In this document: in pieces, positions 36,315 to 47,013 of the stretch
Position numbering within the stretch: position 1 is the first letter of the stretch
Layout of the letters: every line of letters starts with the position of its first letter
Assembly (NCBI GenBank): GCA_030693335.1
Contig: JAUYAU010000004.1
Span: 271,482 to 335,481, forward strand
From: Sulfuricurvum sp.
Lineage (GTDB): Bacteria > Campylobacterota > Campylobacteria > Campylobacterales > Sulfurimonadaceae
Reading direction: 5' to 3'
Length of the DNA stretch: 64,000 bases
Position numbers and translations under genes: made by a program
The notes under the pieces: generated by a model
Seen by the model: the letters and a program-made list of their open reading frames with translations, nothing else
What the model was told of the DNA's origin: nothing
The model's database searches: none

Positions 36315-37373
36315 TTAGTCGTTACAAACAACATAATGGAATTTTTTTTCATTGTTGGATGAGTGCATAGCATCGAGGGTCCCTACGAGAATTTCTTCCG
36401 TAGAACGAGATGGATTTAATTCCGAAATACCAATAGCAATTTGCAGTTGTATTTCTTGATCCCCCAGGAAAAAATTAGAAGAAGAGACCAAATCATAAAG
36501 ACGATCAGCTGCCAACTTGGCACTTTGCGTATCGGTGTGCTTGAGAAGCATAGCAAATATTCCCTCGCCGTAATGTGCGACAAGATCACTTCTTCGTGAA
36601 GTTTTGAGAAGTAAACGTGCAACGGTACGGACCATAAGTCCCTTAGCCTTTTCGCTGTTGATCAGGGCAACAGTCGCATTGGAAAGCTGTACCATTATGA
36701 GTGAGCTTTTGTGGTGAAACTCTTCGATGAGATTGGACTCTTGTGTTAATTTATTAAGAAGATAGCGTTTATTGTAAACTCCGTACTGGTTGTCAAATAT
36801 CGTCTCATTTTCTACTTGTTTTACAATTGTTGCCGTTTCACCATAGAGAACTTTCATGTGCGAAATTTGTTTATTAAGAATCCCGCTGAGTTTGCTTACG
36901 TCATTAGTGAGGGAATCTAATACGTGCTCTGCTGCATCCAAAGAGGGGATATTTTTGATTTCATCTCGCCGTTTTTCAAGAATTTTTTCCATAAGCGTCA
37001 TGTTTTTATAGAGGGTAGCACTCAATTGCAAAATACTTTTAACCGAAGAAAAACCTTGCTTGAGTGTTTTTTCAAGTTCCAGATTTTGTTCATCTTCATT
37101 GGTATCTTCCATTTCTAGAATTGAACCGATCTGGCGACGGAGGCTTTCGCTTTTTTCTTCTAAAATACGATCAAAATAGAGGGAAAAGTTATTAGGGGTA
37201 GGAGGAAGATTATCAGAAATTAGGGCATTTAAAACTTCTTTGGAAAAAATTTCCAAATCACTGGTAGGATCGCTTAGCGACCCCACATGCAAACCTCCAG
37301 CTTGGATCGATTGACCATCTGCAAGGCGTGATGCTGCACTATGAGAAAATGATTCTGCTGAGGTATCTTTCAT
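36315..37373 (-). CDS. Degenerate GGDEF-domain protein in the clpP-def operon
   Basis: 352 residues, no membrane segment. The N-terminal 190 residues are helical, with a possible coiled coil (about 60-180, rich in Glu/Lys/Leu heptads such as LEKTLKQGFSSVKSILQLSATLYKN). The C-terminal GGDEF fold reads TIFDNQYGVYNKRYLLNKL (family DxLTGLxNRR position), then AHYGEGIFAMLLKHTDTQSA, where the catalytic GG(D/E)EF has become GEGIF. QLQIAIGISELNP near the end is still GGDEF-like. The altered signature suggests no cyclase activity; binding of c-di-GMP or protein scaffolding is possible. It sits 14 bp after clpP and 11 bp before def, so it is expressed with proteostasis genes. Confidence 0.78.
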   Translation of the reverse strand: MKDTSAESFSHSAASRLADGQSIQAGGLHVGSLSDPTSDLEIFSKEVLNALISDNLPPTPNNFSLYFDRILEEKSESLRRQIGSILEMEDTNEDEQNLELEKTLKQGFSSVKSILQLSATLYKNMTLMEKILEKRRDEIKNIPSLDAAEHVLDSLTNDVSKLSGILNKQISHMKVLYGETATIVKQVENETIFDNQYGVYNKRYLLNKLTQESNLIEEFHHKSSLIMVQLSNATVALINSEKAKGLMVRTVARLLLKTSRRSDLVAHYGEGIFAMLLKHTDTQSAKLAADRLYDLVSSSNFFLGDQEIQLQIAIGISELNPSRSTEEILVGTLDAMHSSNNEKKFHYVVCND

Positions 37374-37387
37374 GCTTATTTACCTTT

Positions 37388-37987
37388 TTATTTTTCTTCT
37401 TCTTTGTCTTTTTGAAGAAGTACTTCGTCAATGATACCATATTCGACACCTTCTGCGGCTGACATGAAGTTATCGCGATCGGTATCTTTCTCAAGTTTTT
37501 TAACGCTTTGCCCGCAGTTTTTGGCCAAAATTTCATTGAGCTCGGCTTTCATGCGCAAAATTTCTTTGGCTTGAATTTCGATATCAGTTGCTTGGCCCTG
37601 TGCACCACCTAGAGGCTGGTGTATCATAATACGTGCATGAGGAAGGGCGTAACGTTTTCCTTTAGCCCCTGAGCTCAATAAGAACGCGCCCATTGATGCC
37701 GCTTGCCCGATACATATCGTACAAATGTCGGGACGAATGTAATTCATCGTATCGTAAATCGCCATACCTGCCGTGATAACACCGCCGGGAGAGTTAATGT
37801 AAAAATAGATGTCTTTTTGAGGATCTTCTGCTTCCAAAAAAAGCATTTGTGCCACAATTGATGAAGCAACTTGATCGTGCACTTCACCGCTTAGCATGAT
37901 GATACGGTCTTTTAAGAGACGTGAATAAATGTCATACGAGCGCTCACCGCGACCCGTTTTTTCAATGACGTAAGGAATATAGCTCAT
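37388..37987 (-). CDS. clpP: ATP-dependent Clp protease proteolytic subunit
   Basis: Tetradecameric serine protease chamber working with ClpX/ClpA unfoldases. The catalytic triad can be placed: Ser98 in [11 protein letters not shown], His123 in [11 protein letters not shown], and the Asp around 172 in [32 protein letters not shown] is also canonical. 199 residues. The gap to trigger factor is 5 bp. Gene order tig-clpP-(GGDEF)-def follows the Campylobacterota pattern with one insertion. Confidence 0.98.
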   Translation of the reverse strand: MSYIPYVIEKTGRGERSYDIYSRLLKDRIIMLSGEVHDQVASSIVAQMLFLEAEDPQKDIYFYINSPGGVITAGMAIYDTMNYIRPDICTICIGQAASMGAFLLSSGAKGKRYALPHARIMIHQPLGGAQGQATDIEIQAKEILRMKAELNEILAKNCGQSVKKLEKDTDRDNFMSAAEGVEYGIIDEVLLQKDKEEEK

Positions 37988-37992
37988 GGGGC

Positions 37993-39288
37993 TTACTTGA
38001 TTTTATCGTTAAGCAATTTGCTTAAGACGCGATCTTCGATCATTGCCATCTGAATTGCCGGAAGATAGCCAGATTCTTGGTAGTTTTTGTAAACAGCCGC
38101 TGGATCTTGTCCCATTTGCATTGCTTCGTAATAGATGGTTTGCATAAGCTCTTGTTCGTTGACAGAGATGTTCTCCGCTTTTGCCAATGCGTCTACGATG
38201 AAGGTCGCTTTTACCGCACGGCACGCATCATCACGGAAAGTTTCACGCATCTCTTTGATTTTGTCTGCATTGTCACGCAGTTGGGCGATCTCATCTTCGC
38301 TCATTTCACGCGCTTTTTTATTAAGAGCCATGTCAATCTCTTGTTCAACGATGAAGTCCGGAAGATCGATGGTGAAGGTTGATACAAAGTGTTCCATAAG
38401 ATTTGGCTTGAGTTCATCATTGTACAATTTGCTCATCGCTTCATTCTCTAGCTGCTCTTTTACTTTTTCTTTGAGCATTTCAAGATTTGCATCTTCAAAT
38501 CCAGGTAGCATTTTTTTGGCCAATTCGTCATCAAGAACAAGCGCTTCTTTAGCTTGAATCGCGTGAACTTTTACTTTGAAGCTTGCAGGTTTGCCTGCTA
38601 ATTTTTCTCCGCCGTAGTTTTCCGGGAAAGTAACGTCGATGGTTTTTTCATCGCCTTTGCTCATGCCGATTACTTGATCTTCAAAGCCCGGAATAAATTG
38701 CCCGCCGCCAAGATGCAGCGAAAAGTTTTCAGCTTTCCCCCCTTCGAAGGCAACGCCGTCAATAAAGCCTTCAAAATCGATAAGCGCAGTATCTCCATTA
38801 ACAAGTGGACGGCTCTCGTCAACTTCTATTAGTGGTGCCTGAGCGCTTGCCAACTCTTCAATACGCGCGATGATTGCGTCATCGGTAACTGCAGGTTTTA
38901 CAAAATCAGGAATAAGAGCAGCATAGTCACCCAGTTCGATTGCAGGACGTGTTGCAATGGTGACTTCAACGTCAATACCATTGTCATTTTTTTCAAATTT
39001 TGTAATTTGCGGCTCACCGATCAGCGTATCTGACGCGATCTCCATGAGCTTAAGTCCTTCATTGAGCAAATCACGCAGCGCTTGCGCTTCAGCGTCTTGT
39101 ACCAAACGTTCACCATACTGCTTTTTAACAGCATCCATAGGCACTTTTCCTTTACGGAACCCCGGTACCTTTGCATCTTTACTGAGTTGTTTAGCAATTT
39201 TTTCGATGTTATTATCGAGTGTGTTGCGCGTAATAGCCGCGTTTATTTTTGCATTAGCAGAATTGATTTTATTGGTCGTGATTTGCAT
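37993..39288 (-). CDS. tig: Trigger factor (ribosome-bound chaperone, peptidyl-prolyl isomerase)
   Basis: Binds ribosomal protein L23 at the tunnel exit and helps nascent chains fold. The N-terminal ribosome-binding signature [17 protein letters not shown] is present at about 45-61. The central FKBP-like domain ([32 protein letters not shown]) and a long helical C-terminal domain complete the 431-residue protein. The ORF track start (39312) is upstream; the ATG at 39288 (MQITTNKIN) fits family N termini. It diverges from folE across about 130 bp and leads the clpP-def operon. Confidence 0.96.
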   Translation of the reverse strand: MQITTNKINSANAKINAAITRNTLDNNIEKIAKQLSKDAKVPGFRKGKVPMDAVKKQYGERLVQDAEAQALRDLLNEGLKLMEIASDTLIGEPQITKFEKNDNGIDVEVTIATRPAIELGDYAALIPDFVKPAVTDDAIIARIEELASAQAPLIEVDESRPLVNGDTALIDFEGFIDGVAFEGGKAENFSLHLGGGQFIPGFEDQVIGMSKGDEKTIDVTFPENYGGEKLAGKPASFKVKVHAIQAKEALVLDDELAKKMLPGFEDANLEMLKEKVKEQLENEAMSKLYNDELKPNLMEHFVSTFTIDLPDFIVEQEIDMALNKKAREMSEDEIAQLRDNADKIKEMRETFRDDACRAVKATFIVDALAKAENISVNEQELMQTIYYEAMQMGQDPAAVYKNYQESGYLPAIQMAMIEDRVLSKLLNDKIK

Positions 39289-39421
39289 TGAATCCCTTTG
39301 TTGCTTTATCATTTAGTTGAGTAAATGGTGGCAATAATAGCGTAGTATGGTTAATAAATGGCTGAATAAAAGCCATAACATGTTAAAGTAATAGCAACGT
39401 AAAACATACAAGCGAGAGACT

Positions 39422-39997
39422 GTGGAAAACGAAGATTTTATTAATGCAGTAAAAACGATGATAGGGCATGTGGGGGAAGATCCCCAGCGAGAAGGACTTC
39501 TCAAAACTCCTGAGCGTGTTCTTAAAGCGTATGAATTCATGTTTGGCGGTTATCAAGAAGACCCTCAGGCAATTTTAAATTCAGCGATGTTTACCACCAG
39601 CAATGATGAAATGGTTCTGATCAAAGACATTGAGTTTTATTCTACGTGTGAGCATCATCTACTCCCAATTATCGGACGAGCGCATATCGCCTACATTCCA
39701 GACGGAAAAGTAGTTGGGCTCTCAAAAATTCCAAGAGTTGTGGATGTATTCGCGCGACGTATGCAAATTCAAGAACAGCTCACCGAACAGATTGCCGATG
39801 CTCTGATGCGCTCGATTAATCCAAAAGGGGTTGCAGTGGTAATTCAGGCACGCCATATGTGTATGGAGATGCGCGGAGTGCAAAAAATTAGCTCAACAAC
39901 GACTTCCAGTGCATTACGCGGGTTGTTTAAGCGCGATGAAAAAACCCGTATGGAGTTTTTTAGCCTTATTAATTCGCATTCGGGCAACCGATACTAG
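39422..39997 (+). CDS. folE: GTP cyclohydrolase I
   Basis: Converts GTP to 7,8-dihydroneopterin triphosphate, the first step to folate and, in queuosine-making cells, also to preQ0 (used by QueF at the left of the window). Zinc and active-site motifs are [25 protein letters not shown] and the later [12 protein letters not shown] with the third zinc Cys. [25 protein letters not shown] matches the family signature. 191 residues from a GTG start at 39422. fliI begins 7 bp after its stop, as in Campylobacter. Confidence 0.97.
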   Translation: MENEDFINAVKTMIGHVGEDPQREGLLKTPERVLKAYEFMFGGYQEDPQAILNSAMFTTSNDEMVLIKDIEFYSTCEHHLLPIIGRAHIAYIPDGKVVGLSKIPRVVDVFARRMQIQEQLTEQIADALMRSINPKGVAVVIQARHMCMEMRGVQKISSTTTSSALRGLFKRDEKTRMEFFSLINSHSGNRY

Positions 39998-40004
39998 TGT
40001 TACT

Positions 40005-41312
40005 ATGCCATTAAAAGCCCTTCGCGATCGTCTCGGAAAAGAGAAGCTTCATACCGTTTTCGGAACCATTGTTAAAATTAGCCCTACGGTTATCGTAGCA
40101 GAAGGGCTGCATGTGAGTATTGGCGATACCGTTACGATTGTTTCCGATGTGAGTGCAGCAGAAGCGATGGGGATGGTAAGCGAGGTGGAGCGAAATCGAT
40201 TTTTTATCACCCCTTTTCGATTTGTAGAAGGATTTCGTGCCGGAGATAAGGTTTTTACCAATCAAACAGGTATGGCCATAGAGGTAGGTGATGGTTTGCT
40301 GGGACGGGTAGTGGATCCGTTTATGAACCCCATTGACGGAAAAGGACCCGTTTGGGGATCTCACATGGAGCCGATTATCAAGGCTCCCATCGCGGCAATG
40401 AAGCGGGGGATGATTGATGAACAATTCGCGGTTGGAGTCAAAACCATTGATGGTCTATTGACGTGTGGAAAAGGGCAGAAACTCGGTATTTTTGCCGGAA
40501 GCGGTGTAGGAAAATCGACGCTGATGGGGATGATCGTTCGCGGAAGCCAAGCACCGATTAAAGTCGTGGCACTCATCGGTGAGCGCGGACGCGAAGTTCC
40601 CGAGTTTATCGAAAAAAGTCTCGGTGGGAATTTGGAAAACACCGTATTGGTGGTTGCGACCAGTGATGATTCTCCGCTGATGCGCAAATACGGTGCATTT
40701 AGTGCAATGAGCGTGGCGGAGTATTTCAAATCTCAGGGGCACGATGTCCTCTTTATGATGGATTCGGTGACCCGTTTTGCTATGGCACAGCGTGAAATCG
40801 GGCTGGCATTAGGGGAGCCGCCTACGTCTAAAGGGTATCCCCCCTCCTCTCTAACCCTTTTGCCGCAGCTTATGGAGCGTGCGGGAAAAGAAGAAGGGCA
40901 TGGGTCAATCACCGCCTTTTTCACCGTCCTCGTCGAGGGGGATGATATGAGCGATCCGATTGCTGATCAGTCACGCTCTATTTTAGACGGACACATAGTA
41001 CTGTCTAGAGAACTTACCGATTTTGGGATTTATCCTCCTATTCACATTCTCAATTCCGCATCACGCGTTATGAATGATATTATCAGTGCTGAACATTTGG
41101 CGGCGGCACGTCGGTTCCGTCGCTTGTATACACTATTAAAAGAAAATGAGATGCTTATTCGCATCGGTGCCTACATCAAAGGTTCTGACAAAGAACTCGA
41201 TGAAGCCATTTCCAAAAAAGAGCAGATGGAAGCCTTTATGATGCAAGATGCTACTGCTATTACGGATTTTCAAGAGAGTATTGATACGATGGTTGCATTG
41301 ATGGCCCATTAA
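40005..41312 (+). CDS. fliI: Flagellum-specific ATPase FliI
   Basis: ATPase of the flagellar type III export apparatus, a relative of the F1 beta subunit. It shows IKAPIAAMKRGMIDEQFAVGVKTIDG, Walker A FAGSGVGKSTLMG, Walker B DVLFMMDSVTRFAMAQREIGLALGEPP and SILDGHIVLSRELTDFGIYPPI. About 435 residues from the ATG at 40005; the longer ORF in the track runs back into folE in another frame and is not real there. No other flagellar gene is in the window, which is normal because flagellar genes are scattered in this phylum. Shows the organism is probably flagellated. Confidence 0.95.
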   Translation: MPLKALRDRLGKEKLHTVFGTIVKISPTVIVAEGLHVSIGDTVTIVSDVSAAEAMGMVSEVERNRFFITPFRFVEGFRAGDKVFTNQTGMAIEVGDGLLGRVVDPFMNPIDGKGPVWGSHMEPIIKAPIAAMKRGMIDEQFAVGVKTIDGLLTCGKGQKLGIFAGSGVGKSTLMGMIVRGSQAPIKVVALIGERGREVPEFIEKSLGGNLENTVLVVATSDDSPLMRKYGAFSAMSVAEYFKSQGHDVLFMMDSVTRFAMAQREIGLALGEPPTSKGYPPSSLTLLPQLMERAGKEEGHGSITAFFTVLVEGDDMSDPIADQSRSILDGHIVLSRELTDFGIYPPIHILNSASRVMNDIISAEHLAAARRFRRLYTLLKENEMLIRIGAYIKGSDKELDEAISKKEQMEAFMMQDATAITDFQESIDTMVALMAH

Positions 41313-41344
41313 TAATCAATTCTTAAAGTATGCTAAATATAAAA

Positions 41345-41372
41345 AACCCTTAAGGTTAGTATAACAAGGGTT
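41345..41372 (+). promoter_or_regulatory. Inverted repeat and -10 candidate upstream of nifS
   Basis: AACCCTT (41345-41351) and AAGGGTT (41366-41372) form an inverted repeat with a 14-base spacer, and TATAAC (41360-41365) lies inside it. It could be the end hairpin of fliI or an operator over the nifS promoter; the lack of a T tract favours the second. The rest of the 132-bp gap shows no gene. Confidence 0.35.
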
Positions 41373-41435
41373 GCACTATCATCCCAAAAGTTAAACAAGA
41401 TAAAAATTGTCTTATTTAAAAGCACCTCACATTAG

Positions 41436-42659
<1,224 letters not shown>

Positions 42660-42670
42660 AGGATTCTATT

Positions 42671-43645
42671 ATGGCAAAAAATGATTTAATGAGCGGATCT
42701 CTTTGGGATCAGTACTCAAATAAAGTAACAACATTGATGAACGCCCCGACCAATCAGGGTGAAATCACACAAGAGGAGTGCGATACAGTAGGCCACAAGC
42801 TCATCGTTGCCGATTTTGGTGCAGAGAGCTGTGGAGATGCAGTTCGTTTATACTGGGAAGTAGATCCACAAAACGATACTATCGTTAATTCAAAGTTTAA
42901 AAGTTTTGGATGCGGTACAGCAATCGCTAGCTCGGACATGATGGCAGAGCTTTGTATCGGCAAAACGGTTCAAGAAGCGGTCAAAATTACCAACATTGAT
43001 GTTGAGATGGCGCTTCGTGATGATCCGGAGACTCCGGCAGTTCCACCACAAAAAATGCACTGTTCGGTTATGGCATATGACGTTATTAAAAAAGCAGCAG
43101 GCTTATACTTGGGCGTTGATGAAGGTAGTTTTGAAACTGAAATTATTGTGTGTGAATGTGCTCGTGTGAGTCTTGGGACACTCAAAGAGGTTATTCGTTT
43201 GAATGACCTTACGACCATTGAGCAAATTACCGACTACACTAAAGCGGGCGGTTTTTGTAAATCGTGTATCAAGCCTGGCGGACATGAGGCGCGCGAATAT
43301 TATCTTGTCGACATTCTCAATGGCGTACGTCATGAGATGGAGTTGGAAAAACTTCACAATGCAGCTGATGCAGGTATAACAGGTGATTTTGAAACTATGA
43401 CCATGGTTCAAAAAATCAAAGCGATTGATGCCGTCATTGATGAGAGTATTCGTCAGTTTCTGATTATGGACGGCGGAAACGTTGAAATCATCGACGTTAA
43501 AGATTCACCTGAGTATATTGACATTTACATTCGCTATTTGGGTGCATGTAACGGATGTGCGAGTTCAAGTACGGGTACCTTGTACGCGATTGAATCTACA
43601 CTCAAAGAAAAACTTTCTAACAAAATCCGCGTACTACCTATTTAA
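42671..43645 (+). CDS. nifU: Fe-S scaffold protein NifU
   Basis: Modular scaffold with three parts. The IscU-like N-terminal domain has its cysteines in FGAESCGDAV, SFGCGTAIASSDM and QKMHCSVM. A central BFD-like [2Fe-2S] domain (IIVCECARVSLGTL and GGFCKSCIKPGGHEAREYY) follows, and a C-terminal NifU/Nfu domain carries the CxxC in GACNGCASSSTGTLYAIE. 324 residues. It builds clusters from sulfur given by NifS and passes them to apoproteins. AAGGA precedes the ATG, and it forms a two-gene operon with nifS. Identification is certain. Confidence 0.97.
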   Translation: MAKNDLMSGSLWDQYSNKVTTLMNAPTNQGEITQEECDTVGHKLIVADFGAESCGDAVRLYWEVDPQNDTIVNSKFKSFGCGTAIASSDMMAELCIGKTVQEAVKITNIDVEMALRDDPETPAVPPQKMHCSVMAYDVIKKAAGLYLGVDEGSFETEIIVCECARVSLGTLKEVIRLNDLTTIEQITDYTKAGGFCKSCIKPGGHEAREYYLVDILNGVRHEMELEKLHNAADAGITGDFETMTMVQKIKAIDAVIDESIRQFLIMDGGNVEIIDVKDSPEYIDIYIRYLGACNGCASSSTGTLYAIESTLKEKLSNKIRVLPI

Positions 43646-43722
43646 ACCTGCCTTTGAGCCTACTGCTGAAGTAAACTCAGCGTTAGCGCAGCCAATCGGG
43701 ACGTGTTCCGATGGCGTATTAA

Positions 43723-45186
43723 TTAGAAGTTATTATCAAACCAATTAGCAACATTACTGCGTATCGTGTGGCGCAGTTGTATTCCTGCCACAAAATCACT
43801 GTGCTGCGCTTTATTGAGTAAGCTCACAAGAGCATTGCGTCGTTTGGAGAGGAATGGGTGATCTATTTGTCCCGGGTCTCCCATGACGACCAGACGGGTT
43901 TCTTCTCCCATACGGGTACCGATCAGTTTGAGCGTTGCATTGGTCATATTTTGGGCTTCATCAATGATCACGAATTTGCGTGAGATCGTAGTCCCACGCA
44001 TATGAGCAATATCCATCGCTTCAATATTGTATTTTTTCATAAACAGTTCAGTTGCATTCTCTCGTTTTGCAGAGTTGGTGGTTCCTGTGAACTCTACGCG
44101 CGCATCAATAGAGTGTTTGTTTTGATGTTCAATCGTAAAGTTGACCGCAGCGTACAGTGGGTACATGAAATAACCCAGCTTCTGATCTTCATCCCCTTTT
44201 CGAAAGCCAAGCTCGGATTGCTGGTCGTTGGAAGTAACCGTATTTCGGGCATAGATGATCCCCTCAACAATCCCCTCTTCTACGAGTTCCAGTCCCGCTT
44301 GCAGTGCGACGAGGGTTTTTCCAGATCCTGTTGACCCTGCAACAACGGTAACAAAGTTTTGTGGATGGGTCATCATTGAAAAATAGAACTTTTGTTCTAT
44401 GTTCATCGGGCGCACCAAGTTCCCATCAAAATGTTCGCCGAAACGTCGATCAAAGTCGCACCATTCAAGCTGACCGTTTGAACTTAGTGCGTAGCGCTGA
44501 ATTCCTGTCGCATAGGTCTCTTGTGTGCTGCTGATGGCTTGCTCGATAAAAGTGAATTGTTCAAAATTATGATGTTCTCCATCGGTTGGAAATTCTGGGG
44601 ATCCAACATACGTATAGGTTGAGGAGAAGTCAATATCTTCAGGTGCTTCAACACTGCTGTTACGAATATTTTGAGTCGGAATTCCTCGGATTTCAGCGGC
44701 AATGCGAAACGACATGTCATTTGTTACCAGGGTGAGATCATAGTCATTAGCAATCTCTCCTATTTTGGCATCGTTCATCCCTTTTGGTTCGGAAAAGGAG
44801 GTGCTGATACGGTAGTTTTCTCGATGGATAATGTAAAACTCTATGGATACATCCTCGCCCCCATGTAACGAACGGTCAAACTTTAGATCAAGCCGATAGT
44901 AGCGGTCAGTAGTACATTGATCGGGATTTATCCGTTCTAAGATAATGGCGGGAAGTTCGATAGCAGCGATGGGCTCACCAAAAGCTACATCGGCTAAACG
45001 AAAAAACTCTCTTGCCTGAAAGCCGGCTTCTGAGCGCATATCGTCTTTTTTACTGTTGAGCTCGGATAGGACGATATTGGTAATAACGACGGCATTTTGG
45101 TTTTCTTGGCTAATACGCAAGATATTGGTATGGTCATCTAAAATGACCGAGGTATCTAAAAGGTAGGCTTTTTCTTTTTCACTCAC
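43723..45186 (-). CDS. PIN-domain/PhoH-like ATPase
   Basis: 487 residues. An N-terminal PIN domain (KAYLLDTSVILDDHTNIL and further acidic residues in LVTNDMSFRIAAE) is followed by a PhoH ATPase with Walker A AGSTGSGKTLVALQAG and Walker B FVIIDEAQNMTNATLKLIGTRMG, then VVMGDPGQIDHP. PIN-PhoH fusions are thought to act as coupled RNA helicase/ribonucleases; substrates are not well defined. It converges on nifU, with a 77-bp gap that has only an imperfect ATCGG/CCGAT hairpin, and lies upstream of aroC's end. PhoH2-type classification is from architecture. Confidence 0.88.
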   Translation of the reverse strand: MSEKEKAYLLDTSVILDDHTNILRISQENQNAVVITNIVLSELNSKKDDMRSEAGFQAREFFRLADVAFGEPIAAIELPAIILERINPDQCTTDRYYRLDLKFDRSLHGGEDVSIEFYIIHRENYRISTSFSEPKGMNDAKIGEIANDYDLTLVTNDMSFRIAAEIRGIPTQNIRNSSVEAPEDIDFSSTYTYVGSPEFPTDGEHHNFEQFTFIEQAISSTQETYATGIQRYALSSNGQLEWCDFDRRFGEHFDGNLVRPMNIEQKFYFSMMTHPQNFVTVVAGSTGSGKTLVALQAGLELVEEGIVEGIIYARNTVTSNDQQSELGFRKGDEDQKLGYFMYPLYAAVNFTIEHQNKHSIDARVEFTGTTNSAKRENATELFMKKYNIEAMDIAHMRGTTISRKFVIIDEAQNMTNATLKLIGTRMGEETRLVVMGDPGQIDHPFLSKRRNALVSLLNKAQHSDFVAGIQLRHTIRSNVANWFDNNF

Positions 45187-45233
45187 GTTGAACCCTTATT
45201 GAATAAAGATGGTCAATAGTAGCGAAAAAAATC

Positions 45234-46307
45234 TTAAGCGTAGTAGCCTTGAATCCCTTTCATGGTACGTCCCATGTTTAATAATACCATATCAGCTATA
45301 ACCAAGGCTGCCATGGATTCAACCACAACGGAGCCACGAATAGCTACGCATGGGTCATGACGTCCCTTGAGTGAGACGTGAACGCTTTGACCCGAGGTAT
45401 TAATGCTCTCTTGATCGATGAAAATAGAGGGGGTAGGTTTGAAGTGTACCTTGCAGATAACGTCATCCCCGTTGCTCATGCCGCCTAGTATTCCGCCGGA
45501 GTGATTGGTTTTAAACCCTTGAGCAGTGATAGGATCGTTGTTTGCGGATGCCAAGACTTGGGCACTGTGGATACCGTCTCCGATTTCGACTGCTTTGACG
45601 GCATTGATCCCCATCATAGCACTGGCCAAAACTGCATCCAGCTTATAATACAGTCCCTCGCCCAATCCGATCGGAAGGCCCGATATTTTGAGTGTTGCAA
45701 CTCCTCCCACGGAATCATGGTGATTCTTTGCTTCTAAAATAGCTGTTTTTTGGGCCTCTTCGACGCTTGGGTCTAAAGCATAGATAGGGCTTTTGGCTGG
45801 ATAGGTGAAATCCAGTTCGTTGCCTTGGATTCCATGAATCGCACTGATGCCGCTATGAAAGGTGATTCCGATTTTGGAGAGCATCAGTTTAGCAACCGCA
45901 CCTCCGGCAACGCGGGCTGCGGTTTCACGTGCACTGGAACGCCCGCCGCCGCGATAATCGCGCAGTCCGAATTTATGAAAATAGGTAAAATCGGCATGGC
46001 CTGGGCGAAAAATGTCTTTGACATTGGTATAATCACCGCTTTTTTGATCGGTGTTATAGATCACCATCATGATAGGGGTACCGGTACTAAACCCCTCAAA
46101 TACACCGCTGAGGATTTCAACGGTATCCGATTCTTTACGTGCGGTTGCAAATTCGTTTTGTCCCGGACGGCGACGATCAAGTTCGCTTTGGATATAGGCT
46201 TCATCGATTTGCAGTCCTGCTGGAACACCATCGAGTACACATCCGATTGCTTTGCCGTGGGATTCACCGTAGGTGGTCATGGTAAAGCGTTCTCCAAAAC
46301 GGTTCAT
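45234..46307 (-). CDS. aroC: Chorismate synthase
   Basis: Last step of the shikimate pathway, EPSP to chorismate, requiring reduced FMN. The family signatures are all visible: [43 protein letters not shown], and SHDPC-like [32 protein letters not shown] is also typical. 357 residues is normal. The start overlaps the rnc stop by 4 bp (ATGA), showing translational coupling. Identification is certain. Confidence 0.97.
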   Translation of the reverse strand: MNRFGERFTMTTYGESHGKAIGCVLDGVPAGLQIDEAYIQSELDRRRPGQNEFATARKESDTVEILSGVFEGFSTGTPIMMVIYNTDQKSGDYTNVKDIFRPGHADFTYFHKFGLRDYRGGGRSSARETAARVAGGAVAKLMLSKIGITFHSGISAIHGIQGNELDFTYPAKSPIYALDPSVEEAQKTAILEAKNHHDSVGGVATLKISGLPIGLGEGLYYKLDAVLASAMMGINAVKAVEIGDGIHSAQVLASANNDPITAQGFKTNHSGGILGGMSNGDDVICKVHFKPTPSIFIDQESINTSGQSVHVSLKGRHDPCVAIRGSVVVESMAALVIADMVLLNMGRTMKGIQGYYA

Positions 46308-46984
46308 TTGAGTTCCTTTGTCAAGATATCCAAGGCTATTTTGGCAGCTTCTTGCTGTGCTTGTTTTTTACTCTTTCCAACAGCGCTTGCGTACTTCTTT
46401 CCATCAATAAAGGCAGCGATTTCAAATTCTTTTTTATGATCAGGACCATGTGCTGCAACAAGCTGATAATCAGGAGTGATCCCATAATGGGCTTGGGTGA
46501 GTTCTTGGAGTGATGTTTTATAATCTTTAAAGAGGGAATCCAGCGAAATATCCGGATGCACTTTTTCAAGTAAATCGATGGTGATCGTGCGTACGGTATC
46601 CAATCCTACCTCTAGGTAAATAGCTCCCATTAATGCTTCGAATGCATTGGAGAGGAGAGAACTTTTGGTACGTCCACTGTTATTTTCTTCGGCATTGGAC
46701 AAATAGATGTATTCGCCAAGGTTCAAATAGATGGCAAGACGGGTAAACCCTCCCTCGTTGACGAGAGAAGCACGCATTTTTGAGAGGTTCCCCTCCTCAA
46801 AATGGGTGAACTTTTTATACAGGTATTCTCCGACGATCAGGTCCAAAACAGCATCCCCTAAAAATTCCAGGCGCTCATTATTGTAGGGCTGTTTGTAGCT
46901 TTTATGCGTCAGCGCTTCAATAAGGAGCTCTTTGTTTTTAAATTGATACCCTAATTGTTTTTGCAGGGTTTGTAAATCATTCAT
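46304..46984 (-). CDS. rnc: Ribonuclease III
   Basis: Cuts double-stranded RNA and matures rRNA precursors. The catalytic signature [19 protein letters not shown] is at about 37-55, and the second acidic set is in [20 protein letters not shown] double-stranded RNA-binding domain follows from about residue 150 ([23 protein letters not shown] ... [14 protein letters not shown]). 226 residues. It heads a coupled pair with aroC. Identification is certain. Confidence 0.97.
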   Translation of the reverse strand: MNDLQTLQKQLGYQFKNKELLIEALTHKSYKQPYNNERLEFLGDAVLDLIVGEYLYKKFTHFEEGNLSKMRASLVNEGGFTRLAIYLNLGEYIYLSNAEENNSGRTKSSLLSNAFEALMGAIYLEVGLDTVRTITIDLLEKVHPDISLDSLFKDYKTSLQELTQAHYGITPDYQLVAAHGPDHKKEFEIAAFIDGKKYASAVGKSKKQAQQEAAKIALDILTKELK

Positions 46985-47013
46985 TGGTATTCAATCCTAG
47001 TTTAAATTTTTTA

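Noticed and set aside
39909-40004. N-terminal extension of the fliI ORF into folE
   Set aside because: The extension overlaps folE in another frame and does not look like FliI. The ATG at 40005 starts the normal N terminus.
43646-43722. Imperfect ATCGG/CCGAT hairpin between nifU and the PhoH-like gene
   Set aside because: The stem is short with bulges and lacks a T run; not good enough to call a terminator.
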